A stretch of 64,000 nt of DNA from Ophiura sarsii (GCA_035610835.1 CM069458.1:27429449-27493448); one strand, 5' to 3'; counted from the stretch's first letter, positions 12,582-24,734 are shown. Notes: generated from the sequence alone by a model not told the origin. A program made the numbers and translations.

Positions 12582-12900
12582 TAGATGGTGTGACCGGTGA
12601 CATAGTGCCCGGCCGTATGTGTGCGCACCTATAGATGAGGTGACTGTTGTTTACATCCAATGTTTATCAACAAACGCAACGGTCGAAGGGACTGGATTGT
12701 CGATACACGCTTGAGGGAACACCATATAACCACAACACTGTCCGCTATGCCGTATTGCCCTTTATAATGCTTTGGCGCGAGTTTTAAAAAGCATGGGTCC
12801 TAAACAAAACAGGATGCATGCGCAAACTGCCGGGCAAAGAACAATGGCAACTAGCCACGTTTTGCCCGGTGTGACGTCACCTGTCACCCCATCTATAGGG
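12582..12900. mobile_element. Inverted-repeat element, TATAGATGG ends
   Basis: TAGATGGTGTGACCGGTGAC at the left and its inverted form GTGACGTCACCTGTCACCCC plus ATCTATAG at the right define it. A second, overlapping inverted pair (about 12629-12657 and 13173-13203, ATAGATGAGGTGACTGTTGT and its mirror) suggests two related copies, one nested in or recombined with the other. Confidence 0.55.
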
Positions 12901-13442
12901 AATGTGCTTTAATTCACACTTGATTGATCATTACTTACAATGCTTACGGTGTAATAGTGCAGTAGTCATGGTCTGCATCCCTAAGCACAGAGAGAGACCA
13001 GGTACTAAATCTGGTTGCCCTGCAGTATGCGTACGCACCAAGGGCATGTGCTTTTAAAATTGGCGCTCAGTGATTTGTGTTTTGCTTTTGAATAGTATGT
13101 ATGCAGTACGGTAGTCATGGACTAGTACCTCTAGCATGTCTTTAGACCAGGCGCTAATCAATTTGTAAACACTGATGTAAACAACGGTCAACTCATCTAT
13201 ACAGATAAGAATTATGATTCAATTGTGAATTTTGATTTGAATAATGCCGTGTATGAATTAGGTCAATACATGCATATATGTTTTGTTTCTCGGAAAATCA
13301 GAAAAATCAATGCACTTGCGCAAATGTTGATATGCTCACAATAGCACTCCCTTTCGAGTCGTGCCATTATTCACAGCTCAACTTAAGCGTGCATCGATGC
13401 GTCTAATATCTCTCGAAACCGGGGGGGGGGGGGCTAATATAC
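12901..13442. other. Inverted-repeat element remainder and unannotated DNA
   Basis: Right part of the second TAGATGAG inverted pair up to 13203, then DNA with no recognisable content apart from a poly-G run at about 13420. Confidence 0.4.
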
Positions 13443-13643
13443 CAGGCCCGTAAGAAGGTGATCGCCCCCCCCCCCCCTTTGAAAATCTTCCCCGGAAAAT
13501 TTGTACACAGATGAAAAAATTTCGCACGCTATGCGCGCATTTGTCTTCCCAAAATGCAATATTCTTTGCTACAAGCTTGTTTAGAGCCAAAAATTTTTGG
13601 GTTTGAAAACGCCCCCCTTTCAAAAAAGTGTCTTACGGCCCTG
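13443..13643. mobile_element. Short inverted-repeat element with CAGGCCCGTAAG ends
   Basis: CAGGCCCGTAAGA at the left and TCTTACGGCCCTG at the right are inverted. TATAC stands immediately on both sides (13438-13442 and 13644-13648), a possible 5-bp target duplication. The interior has C runs. Confidence 0.65.
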
Positions 13644-13649
13644 TATACT

Positions 13650-14230
13650 CGCCTAATATGGTATACAGGGATGTGTCGCTCTAATGTATAGCTTTTTTGC
13701 AAAAAAAACCCCTAATAATGGGGTCATTTTTTACAAATGGGTCTATTTTCGCGTAAATTGGGTCTTTTTTCCCCGAGTTTCCGCAAAAATTGGGTAGTCT
13801 ATAATGAAGCAAAATCCTTTAAAAGGGTACCATGTTTTCCGAAATCACCCTTAAAAATGGGTAGGGTAGGGGTTTTGAAACTCCAGCGGCACCCTAAGCG
13901 ATTTGGGATCAATATTCATTTCTCAAATATATAATGCACATGTTATGCTTGCCAGACACCTACAATCATGTTCAAAACTGTTGGACACTTCCTGCATGTC
14001 CTGTGAAATGGTGGTCCCTCCTAAACTTTTTGGGTTTTTTTTTTGGTGGGGGGGGGGGGGGGTGGGGAGGGATGGCAGCTTTACATAAACTAGTTTTGAC
14101 TATCATACTTTCAACTGACAGCTTTTTACTCATTTTGGAAGATATTTTATGCGCAGGTGTATAGTGTCCCAACAGGTTTTGAACAAGATTGTAGTTTAAT
14201 AAGGACTGCGACTTGTGGAAAGCAAACAAC
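13650..14230. other. No gene recognised; poly-G run
   Basis: Contains AAATTGGG/AAATGGGT-type repeats at 13720-13870 and a G run at 14046-14065. Open frames across the G run on both strands are not supported. Confidence 0.35.
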
Positions 14231-14337
14231 CGTAACGTGCCGAGCTGGCCGATGGAATTTTGCCTTGAAAATGGTAGCGGGTCTTGATAGCTTCTGGAAT
14301 CCGAATTTAATTGATGTTGACTTTTACAGTCTCTTAA

Positions 14338-14671
14338 AGGGACACAATGTCATGCTGAATTTTTTTAAATTTTAGTTAATTCAAGATGAACATTAAAAAT
14401 TGCCATTATTGTTGTTTCTACTTTAAAAAACCCAGCAAAGCTTGATTAAAACAATGTTGTATAGTATGTTGGAATACCACCCTTAACCATGTAAAATGCT
14501 GGTTGAGGCTCTACCAGCATTTTTGAATCAACATTTTGTTGTACAAAGAGGGCTGATTTTTCTAAATCCTTATTTAGGTATAAGTTCATACATAAAAATT
14601 ACAAATTCCAATTTTTATCATATATTTTTGTAATTGAGGGCGCTGCCTCCACCACATCTCTTAATGCCCCT
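14338..14671. mobile_element. TTAA-flanked MITE (piggyBac-type target)
   Basis: Flanked by TTAA at 14334-14337 and 14672-14675, with ends AGGGACA and TGCCCCT. The empty site is visible in the other LTR near 22160, where CTC-TTAA-TTTTGTGACC runs through without an insert. A second member sits at 60618-61016. Confidence 0.9.
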
Positions 14672-14984
14672 TTAATTTTGTGACCAAATTTAAACCAAAG
14701 TCCACCTACAATAACAGTTCATAAACATTCGACCTTTCAGTTTCAAGTTAACTTTATTATTAACCCAAATGATCATCAATGTATGCCAGTTTACAAGGTT
14801 TACCACAATACATAATATAACAGCTCTGCTTTTTAAAGTACATCAGGTAGATGTTTTCTCAAAATTACAGTTTGTCTGAATTTCCCAACTACATCAAACA
14901 ACATTAAATTGGACAACTTAAATGAATCACTGTCCATTTATTTAATCATTTTCTTCTTGGAATGATTAATTTTATCAAACCAAA

Positions 14985-15330
14985 CCTTGGCCTGTCATTG
15001 ACAAAATAAAACGGTGTTGATATAAATTCTCAAGTACATTCTCAAGTTCACATACACAAAATTACCACAGGTGTGTGGGTCACAATTAATTTCTTAACCT
15101 TTTACAATGAACTCGGAATGTTCAATTAATTGTAAATTGAAATAAATTCGCAAGTTCGTACTCAAGTTCATGTACACAAAATTTACCACAGGTTTGTGTG
15201 GATCATTATTAATTTCTCCCTTTTACAATGCACTCAGAATGTTCCATTGATTGTAAACAAGATGGTATTGATACACATTCTCTAGTTCAATCTCCAGAAA
15301 TTTACCACAGGTTTGTTTAGATCACAACTA
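14985..15330. repeat. ~135-bp tandem repeat in the 3' LTR
   Basis: About 2.5 copies of a unit containing ACCACAGGTTTGTGTGGATC, CACTCAGAATGTTC, ATTGTAAACAAGATGG and TTCTCAAGTTC. The 5' LTR holds more copies, at 22460-22657 and 24735-25275, so the array changed length after insertion. Confidence 0.8.
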
Positions 15331-15972
15331 ATTTTTCAACCTTTTTCTGACCCGATTTGAACTTCGAAAATTGGTTTATCTCAAGTAAATTACAAATAAT
15401 GCATTCTTTGAAAATGTAACCTTGATGATAGTCTCTAGGCACTACGGTGTAACTTAATACCATAAATGCCCGTTTTAACCAACATCACTTCCATGACAAT
15501 AACAACAACACTTTTCTTCCAATTAAGTCAAGTTTGAAGACACATGACATCAAAGCCTCAATGCAAATTTGTATTAAAACTATTTTGCTAATTTGCTAAT
15601 ATGCAAATGAGCTTAAAAGCTAATTTGCATATGTTATGCATATTTAATTAGCATCTAGTTAAAAATAAATTTGACTTTTTAGCTAAAGATGTGTACATCA
15701 TGGAAGCCTGGGAATAAAATATGAGCATATTCTTAATTCCGACATTTTTGTATGAGCAAATTAAAACATTTCTTTGTACTTTTCTCTTTATTCTCTACAT
15801 AATTAAGTACCTATATTCGAGACTTTATTTGAACATAACCATACCTTTAATATGGGTTTGTGACCTATCATATTAAAGTGTAAGACATTCACAACAACAT
15901 GGTATGAGAACAATTTATGATTTTGTTTTTGTTTTTAAACTGCACATATTTAAGCAATGAGTATGCATTCTA

Positions 15973-16540
15973 CAGTCATCACAAGAAGTAACTGACCAGG
16001 TAATAAATGTGCTGATAACTCTTAAAGTATAACTCCCACATAAACATATTAAATTATAAACATGTTGAGAAATATCTCTTCTTGAATTTGAGATTTTACA
16101 CGCTAAGAATGGCTGATTATTAAGGAAGTTACAATACCAAATGTACTGTCAAGTCATTTTCACATTTTTATTTTCAACACAGGGACTCAGACCGGCAAAT
16201 TATTGATTACTGGTAGTGGTAGTGCCAATTCACCCGTCGATGGCCTGTTTGTTGGATAGTCGGCCGGTGGCATTGTTAGGGTTGATCAATACGGCACACA
16301 GGTTTTACCCTTCTTACTCTCCCCATTTTGAAAAAAAAAATGTTAAAATGAAAATCAGACTTGCCCTAACGTTTAGGATCGTAACTTCCTCATTAATCAA
16401 CCATTCTTAGCGTGTAATATCTCAAATTCAAGAAGAGAAATTTCTCAACAACTTTATAACTAAATATGTTTATGTAGGAGTTATACTTTTAGAGTTATCA
16501 GCATGTTTATTACCTGGTCAGTTACTTATTGTGATGACTG
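15973..16540. mobile_element. TA-flanked MITE, family A copy 2
   Basis: CAGTCATCACAAGAAGTAAC at the left and GATGACTG at the right, both next to TA. Arms of about 200 bp and the CGGCCG loop match copy 1 at 2367-2879. Confidence 0.85.
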
Positions 16541-16641
16541 TATATACGTCTCTTAGCTTTATCTGTATGCAAACAAATGATTCACCAGGCATCGGGGAAC
16601 GTGAATGCCATTATTCGTGCAGTCATGCACAGTGATACATA

Positions 16642-17246
16642 AAGGGTTCAACAAAAGAAAGTATACCACTTTGTTCATATCATTTTGAGTAACTTTCAAT
16701 TTGTTTGTGACCAAACAGGCTAGATAGGCATTTAGATGAATCTTTTAGGCATAATTTGATACCAAATTTGCCCCCTAACAAAGATAAACCATGATTAGCA
16801 CCATCTAAAGGAAAATATCCCATTTTCAAAAGTCGCATTTCCAATACACAGCACGAGAAGATTTGGTTAATCTGTCCATGTTCTCCCCATCCATTAACAT
16901 TCCTTACATTCAAATCCTTCACCCATGCATCAGTTTACATTTGAATTAGCCCGCGCATTGAGGGATATGCGCGATGATCAGTACGGGATAAATATGGCAT
17001 ATGTGTGTGTTAACAATTGGCCCTTTCTTCTCGTGCTGTGTATTGGAAATGCGACTTTTGAAAATGGGATAATTTCCTTTAAATGGTGCTAATCATGGTT
17101 TATCTTTGTTGTTAGGGGGCAAATTTGGTATCAAATTATGCCTAAAAGATTCATCTAAATGCCTATCTAGCCTGTTTGGACAAAAACAAATTGAAAGTTA
17201 CTCAAAATGACAAACAAAGTGGTATACTTTCTTTTGTTGAACCCTT
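16642..17246. mobile_element. TA-flanked fold-back element with ~220-bp arms
   Basis: AAGGGTTCAACAAAAGAAAG at the left is mirrored by CTTTCTTTTGTTGAACCCTT at the right. The arms stay nearly identical up to CTTCTCGTGCTGTGTATTGG, leaving a loop of about 160 bp. TA flanks both ends. Confidence 0.85.
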
Positions 17247-17624
17247 TACAAGGGGTGTGTGGGTGGTTTCATAGACCAGCTCCCTAGTATATGCTTCTTG
17301 ACATCTTTAAGGTCTTTATAAATTGGAAGATGTGTACTCGGCTGTGAAATCAAGGTCGGTTAAAAGCTATATAGCTTCTAGTTGGCTGGGCACTATACAG
17401 TTGTGAATGGTGGGTACTGAAGCAAAGACCAATTACAAAGGAGGTAGAAATGTATAACAACATTAAAACTCACATACATAGAGTAAATTGTTTATTTGAA
17501 CTCGAGTTATTTAAAAGTATTGGATCACATACTGAATTGGTTGAATTTTAATTTGTTCATGGACCAAAAGGAGGTGGTGTATAACTAATTGAAATAAAGG
17601 GCGTTTATGATAAGTTGCACTGTA

Positions 17625-18010
17625 AAGTCTCAAAATATGGATGCCTTTGTGGATGACAAGAAATTGGTTTCGAGACTTTGTAAACTTCAAATTTATCAGT
17701 TAGCCCCCCTGCATGGACAAAATTTACATACACCTAGAAATTTTGTTTCGAGACTCAAATTTAAATAGTGTAGTCCTTTTGAGGGGACACAATTTAAATA
17801 CACCTTTAAATTCTGTATCGTGACTAAAATTCACATAGAGTAGTCCTTCTGAATGGACAAAATGTAAATACACCTTTAAATTCTGTATTGAGACTCAAAT
17901 TCACATAGAGCTAGTTCTTCTCAATGTACAAAATGTAAATACAACTTTAAATTCTGGATCGAGATTCAAACTCAAATTCTACGGGATGGACAACATTTAA
18001 ATACACTCTC
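17625..18010. repeat. ~80-bp tandem repeat in the LTR
   Basis: Four decayed copies of GAGACTCAAATT, ATAGTGTAGTCCTT, GGACAAAATTTAAATACACC and TTTAAATTCTGTATC. The block recurs in the other LTR at 25405-25500 and 26287-26455. Confidence 0.75.
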
Positions 18011-18483
18011 TAGCTCAATACACATAACGCTTTGGTGAAAAAATATTACCATATAGATTACATGTACCCCAATTCTCAGACATTTATCGCCGAGAGGTGT
18101 GTGGGGGGTGTGTGAGACCAACCTTGGGTAAACAATTTAAAGGAGCGACCCTACACAGCCAGTTCTCATCTTTTACATTCACACAAATTTCTCTACCAAT
18201 TAAACCTGCACTTGGTACCATTTCTTTTATTGAACAAGAATCCCCCCCCCCCCGGAAAACAAACCTCCCGATTCGCTTTTTGCTTGAATTGCACCAACAA
18301 GGCTCAACAAATCCCCAGCACCACACCCTGTATGGTTTTTTTACTTTTCAATTTTAAACATCAAACTCAAAGGTACACTCAAGGGTTTTGTAATGTCCTT
18401 TCCTCCGACTTACAAGGACCAGAACAACGAACTAACGGTAGTGTGAATGTATCGGACTAAAACATGGTCGCTTCTTACAATTG

Positions 18484-18528
18484 TGGGGTGGGGGTGGGGG
18501 GTGGGGGTGGGGGGGGGGGGGGGGGGAT
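18484..18528 (+). repeat. G-run tract, G-quadruplex candidate
   Basis: GTGGGGGTGGGGGGTGGG-type runs followed by an unbroken G run of about 18. Any four of these runs could form a quadruplex; the exact length is likely to be unstable or mis-assembled. Confidence 0.7.
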
Positions 18529-19360
18529 AAAATACACCATAGACTTATCAGTTGGGAAAACACAGTATCTAACCCTGCACAATTTTACATAGCACATGTA
18601 GCAATTACACCCGAACTGACAAACTTTCCTATAATATCACTTAATTGAGGAATTACAGCTCAAACAGGCAGCAAAACATACCAAAAATTTAAGATTCCTC
18701 AATAATAAGCTTATTTACCATTGCCTTCCGCACAAACGCGCCGCTACTTCAGGAAAGTTTATCCGCTCTAAATTACACCAGAGAAAATGCCATCTGGTTT
18801 TAAACCTGCCGCAAATTCCGTTTACATAGTGGAATGTCATCTCTGCTCCAAAACAAACCCGCCCGAAGAAATTCCAAAATGGCCGACAACCCAGGCCATG
18901 TGCGAACGACACATGGAATTTACCTAATTAAATCAGTAGTTCAGAGCAGTAGTAATTTGTCAAAAATAAGCCCCTAAAAAACCTGTAAACACATTCCACT
19001 GCCAAACAGAAATCGGAGCTAGTTTAAAACAATTACACGGTCGAGATTCTCACCCCAATTTCTCCTATGCCTGCACATGGACGTCTGTACCGCACAACCG
19101 GCAAAACACAACTTCCAGATAACTTTGTTTTTCATATACACATATTCTAAACAAACACCGGTCATAAATACCTATGCAAATAACTTTGAAACAGGTGCAC
19201 TGAAATTCTAATTTGTAAACAAAACTGATCACGATGACAGCGTACATACTGCCTTTTGTAGTCCAGAAGGGAAAGGACTTAATTTATAAATCTTGTATTT
19301 GGGGAATTTATGAATGTACAAGTATATATGGCATTATAAAAATGGCATTTTGTTACAATA

Positions 19361-19369
19361 CCCCCTCCC
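19361..19369 (-). other. Polypurine tract of the gypsy-type element
   Basis: The minus strand reads GGGAGGGGG, then TAT, then TGTAAC. A purine run just upstream of an LTR start is the expected second-strand priming site. Confidence 0.55.
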
Positions 19370-19479
19370 TGATGAGACGCGTCCTCGCGGCTCCGGCCCA
19401 TGCATCACAGTCAACAGATTATAATGTATACAGTATATTGTACAATTACTACATTACAAATCAAACCTCTTAAACTCTT

Positions 19480-20375
19480 TTACTCCAGTGCCTGGATAGC
19501 AACGGGTTTTCTTTTCCTCTTCTTCACGTTTCCATCTGTCCGGACCGTCTTTCGCCGCACCATGTTTCTGATCTTGTTGCTCATTAAACAACGCGTGTGC
19601 ACTTTTGAACTAATGTTCATATTTATGTGTCCATTGCTCTGCGAGCGTGCACATTTATTCAACATATGTCTATATAGTTCCATTCGCGTTGTGACATGCA
19701 AGGTGTGGCGCCGAAAAAGAACGGGAGGGGCCATCTCCGACTTTATCCGGTAGCGGTCATCGTTATTGGTCTCCGTTAAAATTCCACTGATGATCGGTAT
19801 CCTTGGGATTAGTTCATTCTGTATGGCAAATGACTCGTGCTTAGGCAGCTGCCTCTAACTAACCATGAATATTTAAAGCTGCAGCCATGATTAGTTTGAC
19901 ACAGTTTAACCAAAACAATTAAGGAGAGGTCTCGGCCTCTCTTCACGTTCCTATAGTTCGTAATCTTGCAAATATCGGGGTACGCGACCTTTGGATTTGG
20001 GAAGGATTTCCCCGTCTGCTTACTAATGGCCATGTCCGAGTTGTCTCTTTATGGTCGTGTCCGAGTTGTCTCTTTATGACTAGAGTTCTTTTCAGACCGC
20101 CATAGTCCGTCTCCCTTAGATCCCAAGTGTTATTGTCGAACATTGGTGATGGTGCTTTCACCCAGTGTTCTTTCTGGAGAACCTTGCACACCCATATGCA
20201 AAGGATTCGTTTCAGTTCGGTTTTGTGTTGTTCTTTCTGGTTAGGATCCACCCCAGTTTGGATTTCGTCTGGAAAACATAGCTGTCCATACTTTCTCCCA
20301 AGGTTTCGTCTTGAGGCTTTTGCTCCTCCATAAGCAACTTGGACGCTTATTCCTTCTGCGCATCGATCTGCCTGG
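19480..20375 (-). pseudogene. Possible degraded tail of the gypsy polyprotein
   Basis: Two minus-strand open stretches (20461-19943 and 19734-19480) lie between the integrase C-terminus and the purine tract, where the polyprotein tail or a third ORF would be. The second ends in a basic VKKRKRKP run. Neither shows a domain I recognise, and they are in different frames, so they may be decayed tail sequence or chance. Confidence 0.3.
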
Positions 20376-21069
20376 TCAGGTTTCACATACTCGTCGTTGG
20401 CGTTGTCCTTCGGATCTGACACAAACACGCTCAAATTCTGCACCTGCCTTGCGTATGTCACAATTCACCCTTTCGGCTTGTATCAGTTCCGTCTCATCCT
20501 CCAAGTTTCTGTCATGACAGGGCTTCAATCGGTCGAAATGTACTACTTCTGAGCGCCGGGCTCGCGGTCTCTTTATTACATAATTGGCATCAGATATTTT
20601 TCTAATTATTTTACAAGGACCCCGACACCTGTGCTGAAACTTTGGACTATAATTCCCTTAACTCTACCCGGATAAGAAATTCACACCCTTCCCCCACTTT
20701 ATATAAGGTTGACCACACGTACACTTTTAAATCATAGTACCTCTTTTGTCGCTGCTGTGTGACAAGAGTGGCATCACAGGCAATATCGAATGCTACTTAG
20801 AGTTTCTCCTGTACCTTCAGTGCATACTCCACCTCCGGGACTTCCCTCTGTTCCTGGGGGCCTCCCTACAACCAAATTTAGAGGAATCACAACCTCCCTA
20901 CCACAAACATGAGATTAGGAGAAATACCTGTGGTTTCCGGAGGACTTTACCTGTACGCTAAAAGAACAAAGGGAAGGTGAAGGTCCCAGTCTTTCTGGTC
21001 ATACCGGACATACCTTAAAATCATGTCCTCAATCGTATGATTCAGTCTTTCTACCAGTCCGTCACTCCC
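20376..21069 (-). pseudogene. Ty3/gypsy-type integrase, broken
   Basis: Integrase joins retrotransposon DNA to the host chromosome. The 21069-20947 segment reads in one frame as GSDGLVERLNHTIEDM followed by DWDLHLPFVLLAYR and then a stop. This is the end of the catalytic core, with the E of the D,D,E triad in the VERLN motif. After frame changes, TGISPNLMF and GREVVIPLNLV fragments follow. The 20648-20376 segment gives GPCKIIRKISDANYVI and EVVHFDRLKPC, the GPY/F-like C-terminal module. The two upstream catalytic aspartates, reverse transcriptase and gag are not seen, so most of the internal region is gone. Multiple stops and frameshifts make it a pseudogene. Confidence 0.8.
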
Positions 21070-21321
21070 CCCTATGTACTATAATAGGCCTTTCGCTAAC
21101 CTTGGGGCGGGCACCGAGTGGGAGTGGTCCCGGGGGAGGAGCAGCACTCGAAGGGAGTTGTGATTTCCCACTCCCTCATTTATCGTCCAGGGGGTCCCAA
21201 CCGCGGCCTCGACCACTTACTAGATGGCATTTCCCCTTTGGCGGTGTATGAGGCTCAAGAACTCCTTCCATCTTGACAAGATAAACCAAGTTCTTTTGCT
21301 TTACCACGAGTCGGATACATA

Positions 21322-21765
21322 CACTCGTCCAAAGAAGTTCCTTGCCACCTAGTAAAGTCCAAATATTTCAAATTAATATTTAATAGAATATATATAATTG
21401 TATATCAAAATAAGCAGAAAGTAATCCTCTAACAGCTTAACATGGAATTTAGACATGATCACTCATGCATGGCAGATCCCATTCACTTGACAATGGCAAG
21501 GTCTGTGGAAGAAGATTGCATAAATAATTGCAAAAATTGGATAATCCCTCCATTCAAATGTTGATGTGAATGATTGAACACAATATGAACCTTACCATTG
21601 CTTAATGAATGTGCTCAGCCATGCATGAATGTGTACATCTTAATTTCATATAGAGAATTATTGTCTGCTTATTTTGACATGCAATTGTTTAATTTATGTG
21701 AATTTGAACTTCAATATTTGAACTTCAATGAGTCAGAGTGGCAAGGAACTTCTTTGGACGAGTGT
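21322..21765. mobile_element. TA-flanked fold-back element inserted in the retrotransposon
   Basis: CACTCGTCCAAAGAAGTTCC at the left and GGAACTTCTTTGGACGAGTG at the right, TA on both sides. The arms are about 180 bp, and the window's first 199 bp belong to the same family. The 134-codon open frame starting at 21598 runs out of this repeat and is not supported as a gene. Confidence 0.8.
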
Positions 21766-22030
21766 ATAAATCTTGAACAATATTTTAAGAACAATATAGG
21801 GCAAAGGGTGGTCACACTGTGCATTCAAATATATTCAATATTCAACGTTATTTTACTTAGTACACACTTTATATCAGGATTGAATATTTGTGTTATAAAA
21901 TGCAATACCAACTTTGTATTCAAGTTTACCTTTGCACCACAAGTCACCAAATTAATCCCAAGTAATTCGGAGTGTTTACTACCTGTTCTAGAGAAAATTT
22001 AGAAACATTGCCTATTAAATTAAGAATATC

Positions 22031-22047
22031 CCACTGCTGCCACCAAA
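22031..22047 (-). other. Primer-binding-site-like sequence
   Basis: Immediately inside the 5' LTR end (GTTACA at 22049) the minus strand reads TTTGGTGGCAGCAGTGGG. TGGTGGCAGNAGTGGGA-type sequences are common at this place in Ty3/gypsy elements. I do not assign the tRNA. Confidence 0.55.
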
Positions 22048-22657
22048 TTGTAACGTGCAGAGCTGGCTGATGTAATTGCCTAGTAAATGGTAGCCGAGTC
22101 TCGACAGCTACAAACAGTGGAATCCGAATTTAATTGATGTTGACTTTTACGGTCTCTTAATTTTGTGACCAAATTAATTACCAAAAAGTCCACCTACAAT
22201 AACAGTTCATAAACACTCAAGTTAACTTTATTATTAACCCAAATGATCATCAATGTATGCCAGTTTACAAGGTTTACCACAAAAGATAATATAAAAGCTC
22301 TGTTTTTTTATGTTCTCAAAATTACAGTGTGTCTAAATTTCCCAACCACATCAAAATTGGACAAGTTAATGAATCGGATGCATGTCCATTTATTTAATCG
22401 TTCTCTTGGAATAATTAATTTTATCAGACCAAACCTTGGCCTGTCATTGACAAAATAAACCGGTGTTGATATAAATTCTCAAGTTGATTCTCAAGTTCAC
22501 ATACACACAAAAATTACCACAGGTGTGTGTGTCACAATTAATTTCTTAACCTTTTACAATGCACTATGTTCAATTAATTGTAAACAAGATGGTATTGAAA
22601 TAAATTCTCAAGTCTCAAGTTTGTACTCAACTTCATACACAAAAATTACCACAGGTT

Positions 22658-22671
22658 CAGTGGCGTAACAG

Positions 22672-22709
<38 letters not shown>

Positions 22710-23253
22710 AGGGGGCACAGTGCCCCCCTGAAGGTGCTCAGCAGGAAATTCAAACCTACCCACCAGGAAATTCAAACCTACCCACCAGGAAAAATGGGGA
22801 GAAGGGAAAAGAGGAAAAGAAGGGGGAAAGGGAAAGAAAAGAGATCGAGAGAGAGAAAGTAAAATGGGAGGAAAAAGAAAAAGGAAAAGGAGAAAAAAAG
22901 GGGAAAGAAAGAAAAGAAAGGGAAAGAAAGAAAGAAAGAAATTTTCGCAGTACAAAAAGCACAACGCACAACAGTCAACACATTTGTTGACTGTTGTGTT
23001 TTTTGTACTGCGAAATTTTGTGACCGTACGAAATTTGTGACCTTGCGTAATTTTGTGACCGTGCGAAATTTTGAGACGGTGCAAAATGTTTTGACCCTAC
23101 CCCCCCTCCCCCCGAGGCCAGTCAATTCACGAAGTGACTGAGTGGGAAAAAATTTGGGGCAACCTTCTACGAAAAATTCCGGGACGGAATTATTCTAACC
23201 AGGAATTTCTTTGGCTGTGCCCCCCCTGACAACCAACCTCTGTTACGCCCCTG
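22658..23253. mobile_element. hAT-like element with 8-bp target duplication
   Basis: Ends CAGTGGCGTAACAG and TGTTACGCCCCTG are inverted; CACAGGTT flanks both sides exactly (22650-22657 and 23254-23261). The other LTR has the uninterrupted ACCACAGGTTTGTGTGG. The interior has a long G run, an A/G-rich purine stretch, and TTGTGACCGTACGAAATT-like short repeats. Long open frames across it are low-complexity artefacts. Confidence 0.9.
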
Positions 23254-23295
23254 CACAGGTTTGTGTGGATCATAATTAATTTCTCCCTTTTACAA

Positions 23296-24734
23296 CCCTT
23301 ACCAACAAAATTAAGAGATACACTAACTGTATACAGCTTAAAATAAGGTGTACAACACAAGAGGTACCTAAGCTGTATCATACTCCTAAGTGGTAGTATT
23401 CCTTATAAGAGGTACACAAGAGGTACAGTACTCCTTATAAGAGGTACCTAAGATGTAAAATACTTCTTATAAGAGGCCTGTACAATACTCCTTATAAGAG
23501 GTACAATACTCCTTATAAGAGGAACAATACTCATCCTTATAAGATGTACAGTACTCCTTATAAGACGTACCATTACTCCTTGTAAGCTGAACCGTACTCT
23601 TATAAGCTGTACTGTACTCTTTATAATAAGATGTACCGTATTCCTTAAAAGCTGCACCGTACTCCTTATAAGCGGTATGGTCTACAATTATAGTTTACGT
23701 AAGAATTTGAATAAGCTTAAAAACTCGATCACTATATTTTATACATTCTAAAATGATGAAGATAAATTACATTGCCCCCCCCCCCTACCGAAGATAATGA
23801 CCACCCCCTAATTGTTTCTGGGATATATGGCATCATTGGCATGTAGACATTAAACAAATAGTCATTTGATGTAAAAATTAAGGATCATAGCATTAATTCA
23901 TAAATTAGGAACCCATTTGAGTTTTTCAAGTCGCCCCACCCATCACCCACCCCACACAGTGTCACCAGAGCCTTATGGATAAAATCTGAAGTATATAATC
24001 TGTAAATGTGAGAAAGTTTGAAAACAATTAATATGGTCTACATTATAGCTTATGTAAGCTTATTTTAATAAGCTTAAAAAAGCTCACTATATTTTACACA
24101 TTTTAAAGCCATCTGCAGTATAATTCTAAAATAGTGAATCCATAAAACTCTTCTATAGACAACAGATCCATAACTCACATTAAATAGTAAATACCTTTTA
24201 AAAAGAAACCACAATATCCATCATTTATGCTCCACAATAACTGCCATGTTGCACAGCAATAGGACAGACAACAACACTGATTTGAAATATGGCAGTTGGT
24301 GATCGAGTCATGTGATCTTTAGTTATTTGACCTTTGACAATTAAGCTGTATACCTCTAATTTATATAACTTGTAAGATGTATACGGCTTAAAAACATACG
24401 TCTTATATAGAGCAAAAAATACATCTTAGAATTAAGATTTACAGCCCACTAGAGGTATCCTGTACGAGAGCAAAAAATACATCTTAGAATTAAGATGTAT
24501 ATACGAGATGGTTTTAAGAGAGAGCAAAAAATACATCTTAGATTTAAGATGTACAGGATATATACTTCTAGATATCGTGCTGTATCGCTTAGTTGGGCAC
24601 CAGTGCAAGATGTATACAACTAATAACGGATCATACTTCTAAGATATAAGGTGTAAAACAAGATGTATACATCTTAAATGACAATACAGCTACCGCTTAG
24701 GAACATCTTAATAAGACATATTTTATGGTAAGGG
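23296..24734. mobile_element. Element with CCCTTACCA ends built of palindromic short repeats
   Basis: Comparison with the array next door shows a clean insert between TTTTACAA and TGCACTCAG. It opens CCCTTACCA and closes TGGTAAGGG, with AA on both sides. About 23390-23680 is a tandem array of ~20-bp units around the self-complementary CTTATAAG. About 24340-24680 repeats ACATCTTAGAATTAAGATGT, itself a hairpin. A C run and AT-rich DNA lie between. Confidence 0.8.

Larger units (their letters stand above)
14231..19357 (-). repeat. 3' LTR of a long-LTR Ty3/gypsy-type element, with nested insertions
   Basis: On the minus strand it starts TGTAAC after a purine run (19361-19369) and ends GTTACG at 14231. 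The matching block 22049-~26455 lies in the same orientation on the other side of an integrase relic. That direct-repeat arrangement plus the TG...CA-like termini is why I call it an LTR. Subtracting the TTAA element (14338-14671) and a 2.2-kb block absent from the other copy (~15447-17620) leaves roughly 2.6 kb. It contains ~135-bp tandem repeats (about 14985-15330) and ~80-bp repeats (about 17625-18010). Confidence 0.6.

Noticed and set aside
19943..20461. 172-codon minus-strand open frame as an independent gene
   Set aside because: It overlaps the integrase C-terminal segment in another frame, has no recognisable domain and lies inside a retrotransposon; kept only as a possible degraded tail.
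21598..22002. 134-codon plus-strand open frame
   Set aside because: It begins inside the right arm of a fold-back element and runs into the retrotransposon leader; no domain and no coding neighbours.
22608..23125. Minus-strand open frames up to 158 codons rich in F, L, S and P
   Set aside because: Low-complexity translation of a purine-rich and G-run interior of the 22658-23253 element; no domain.
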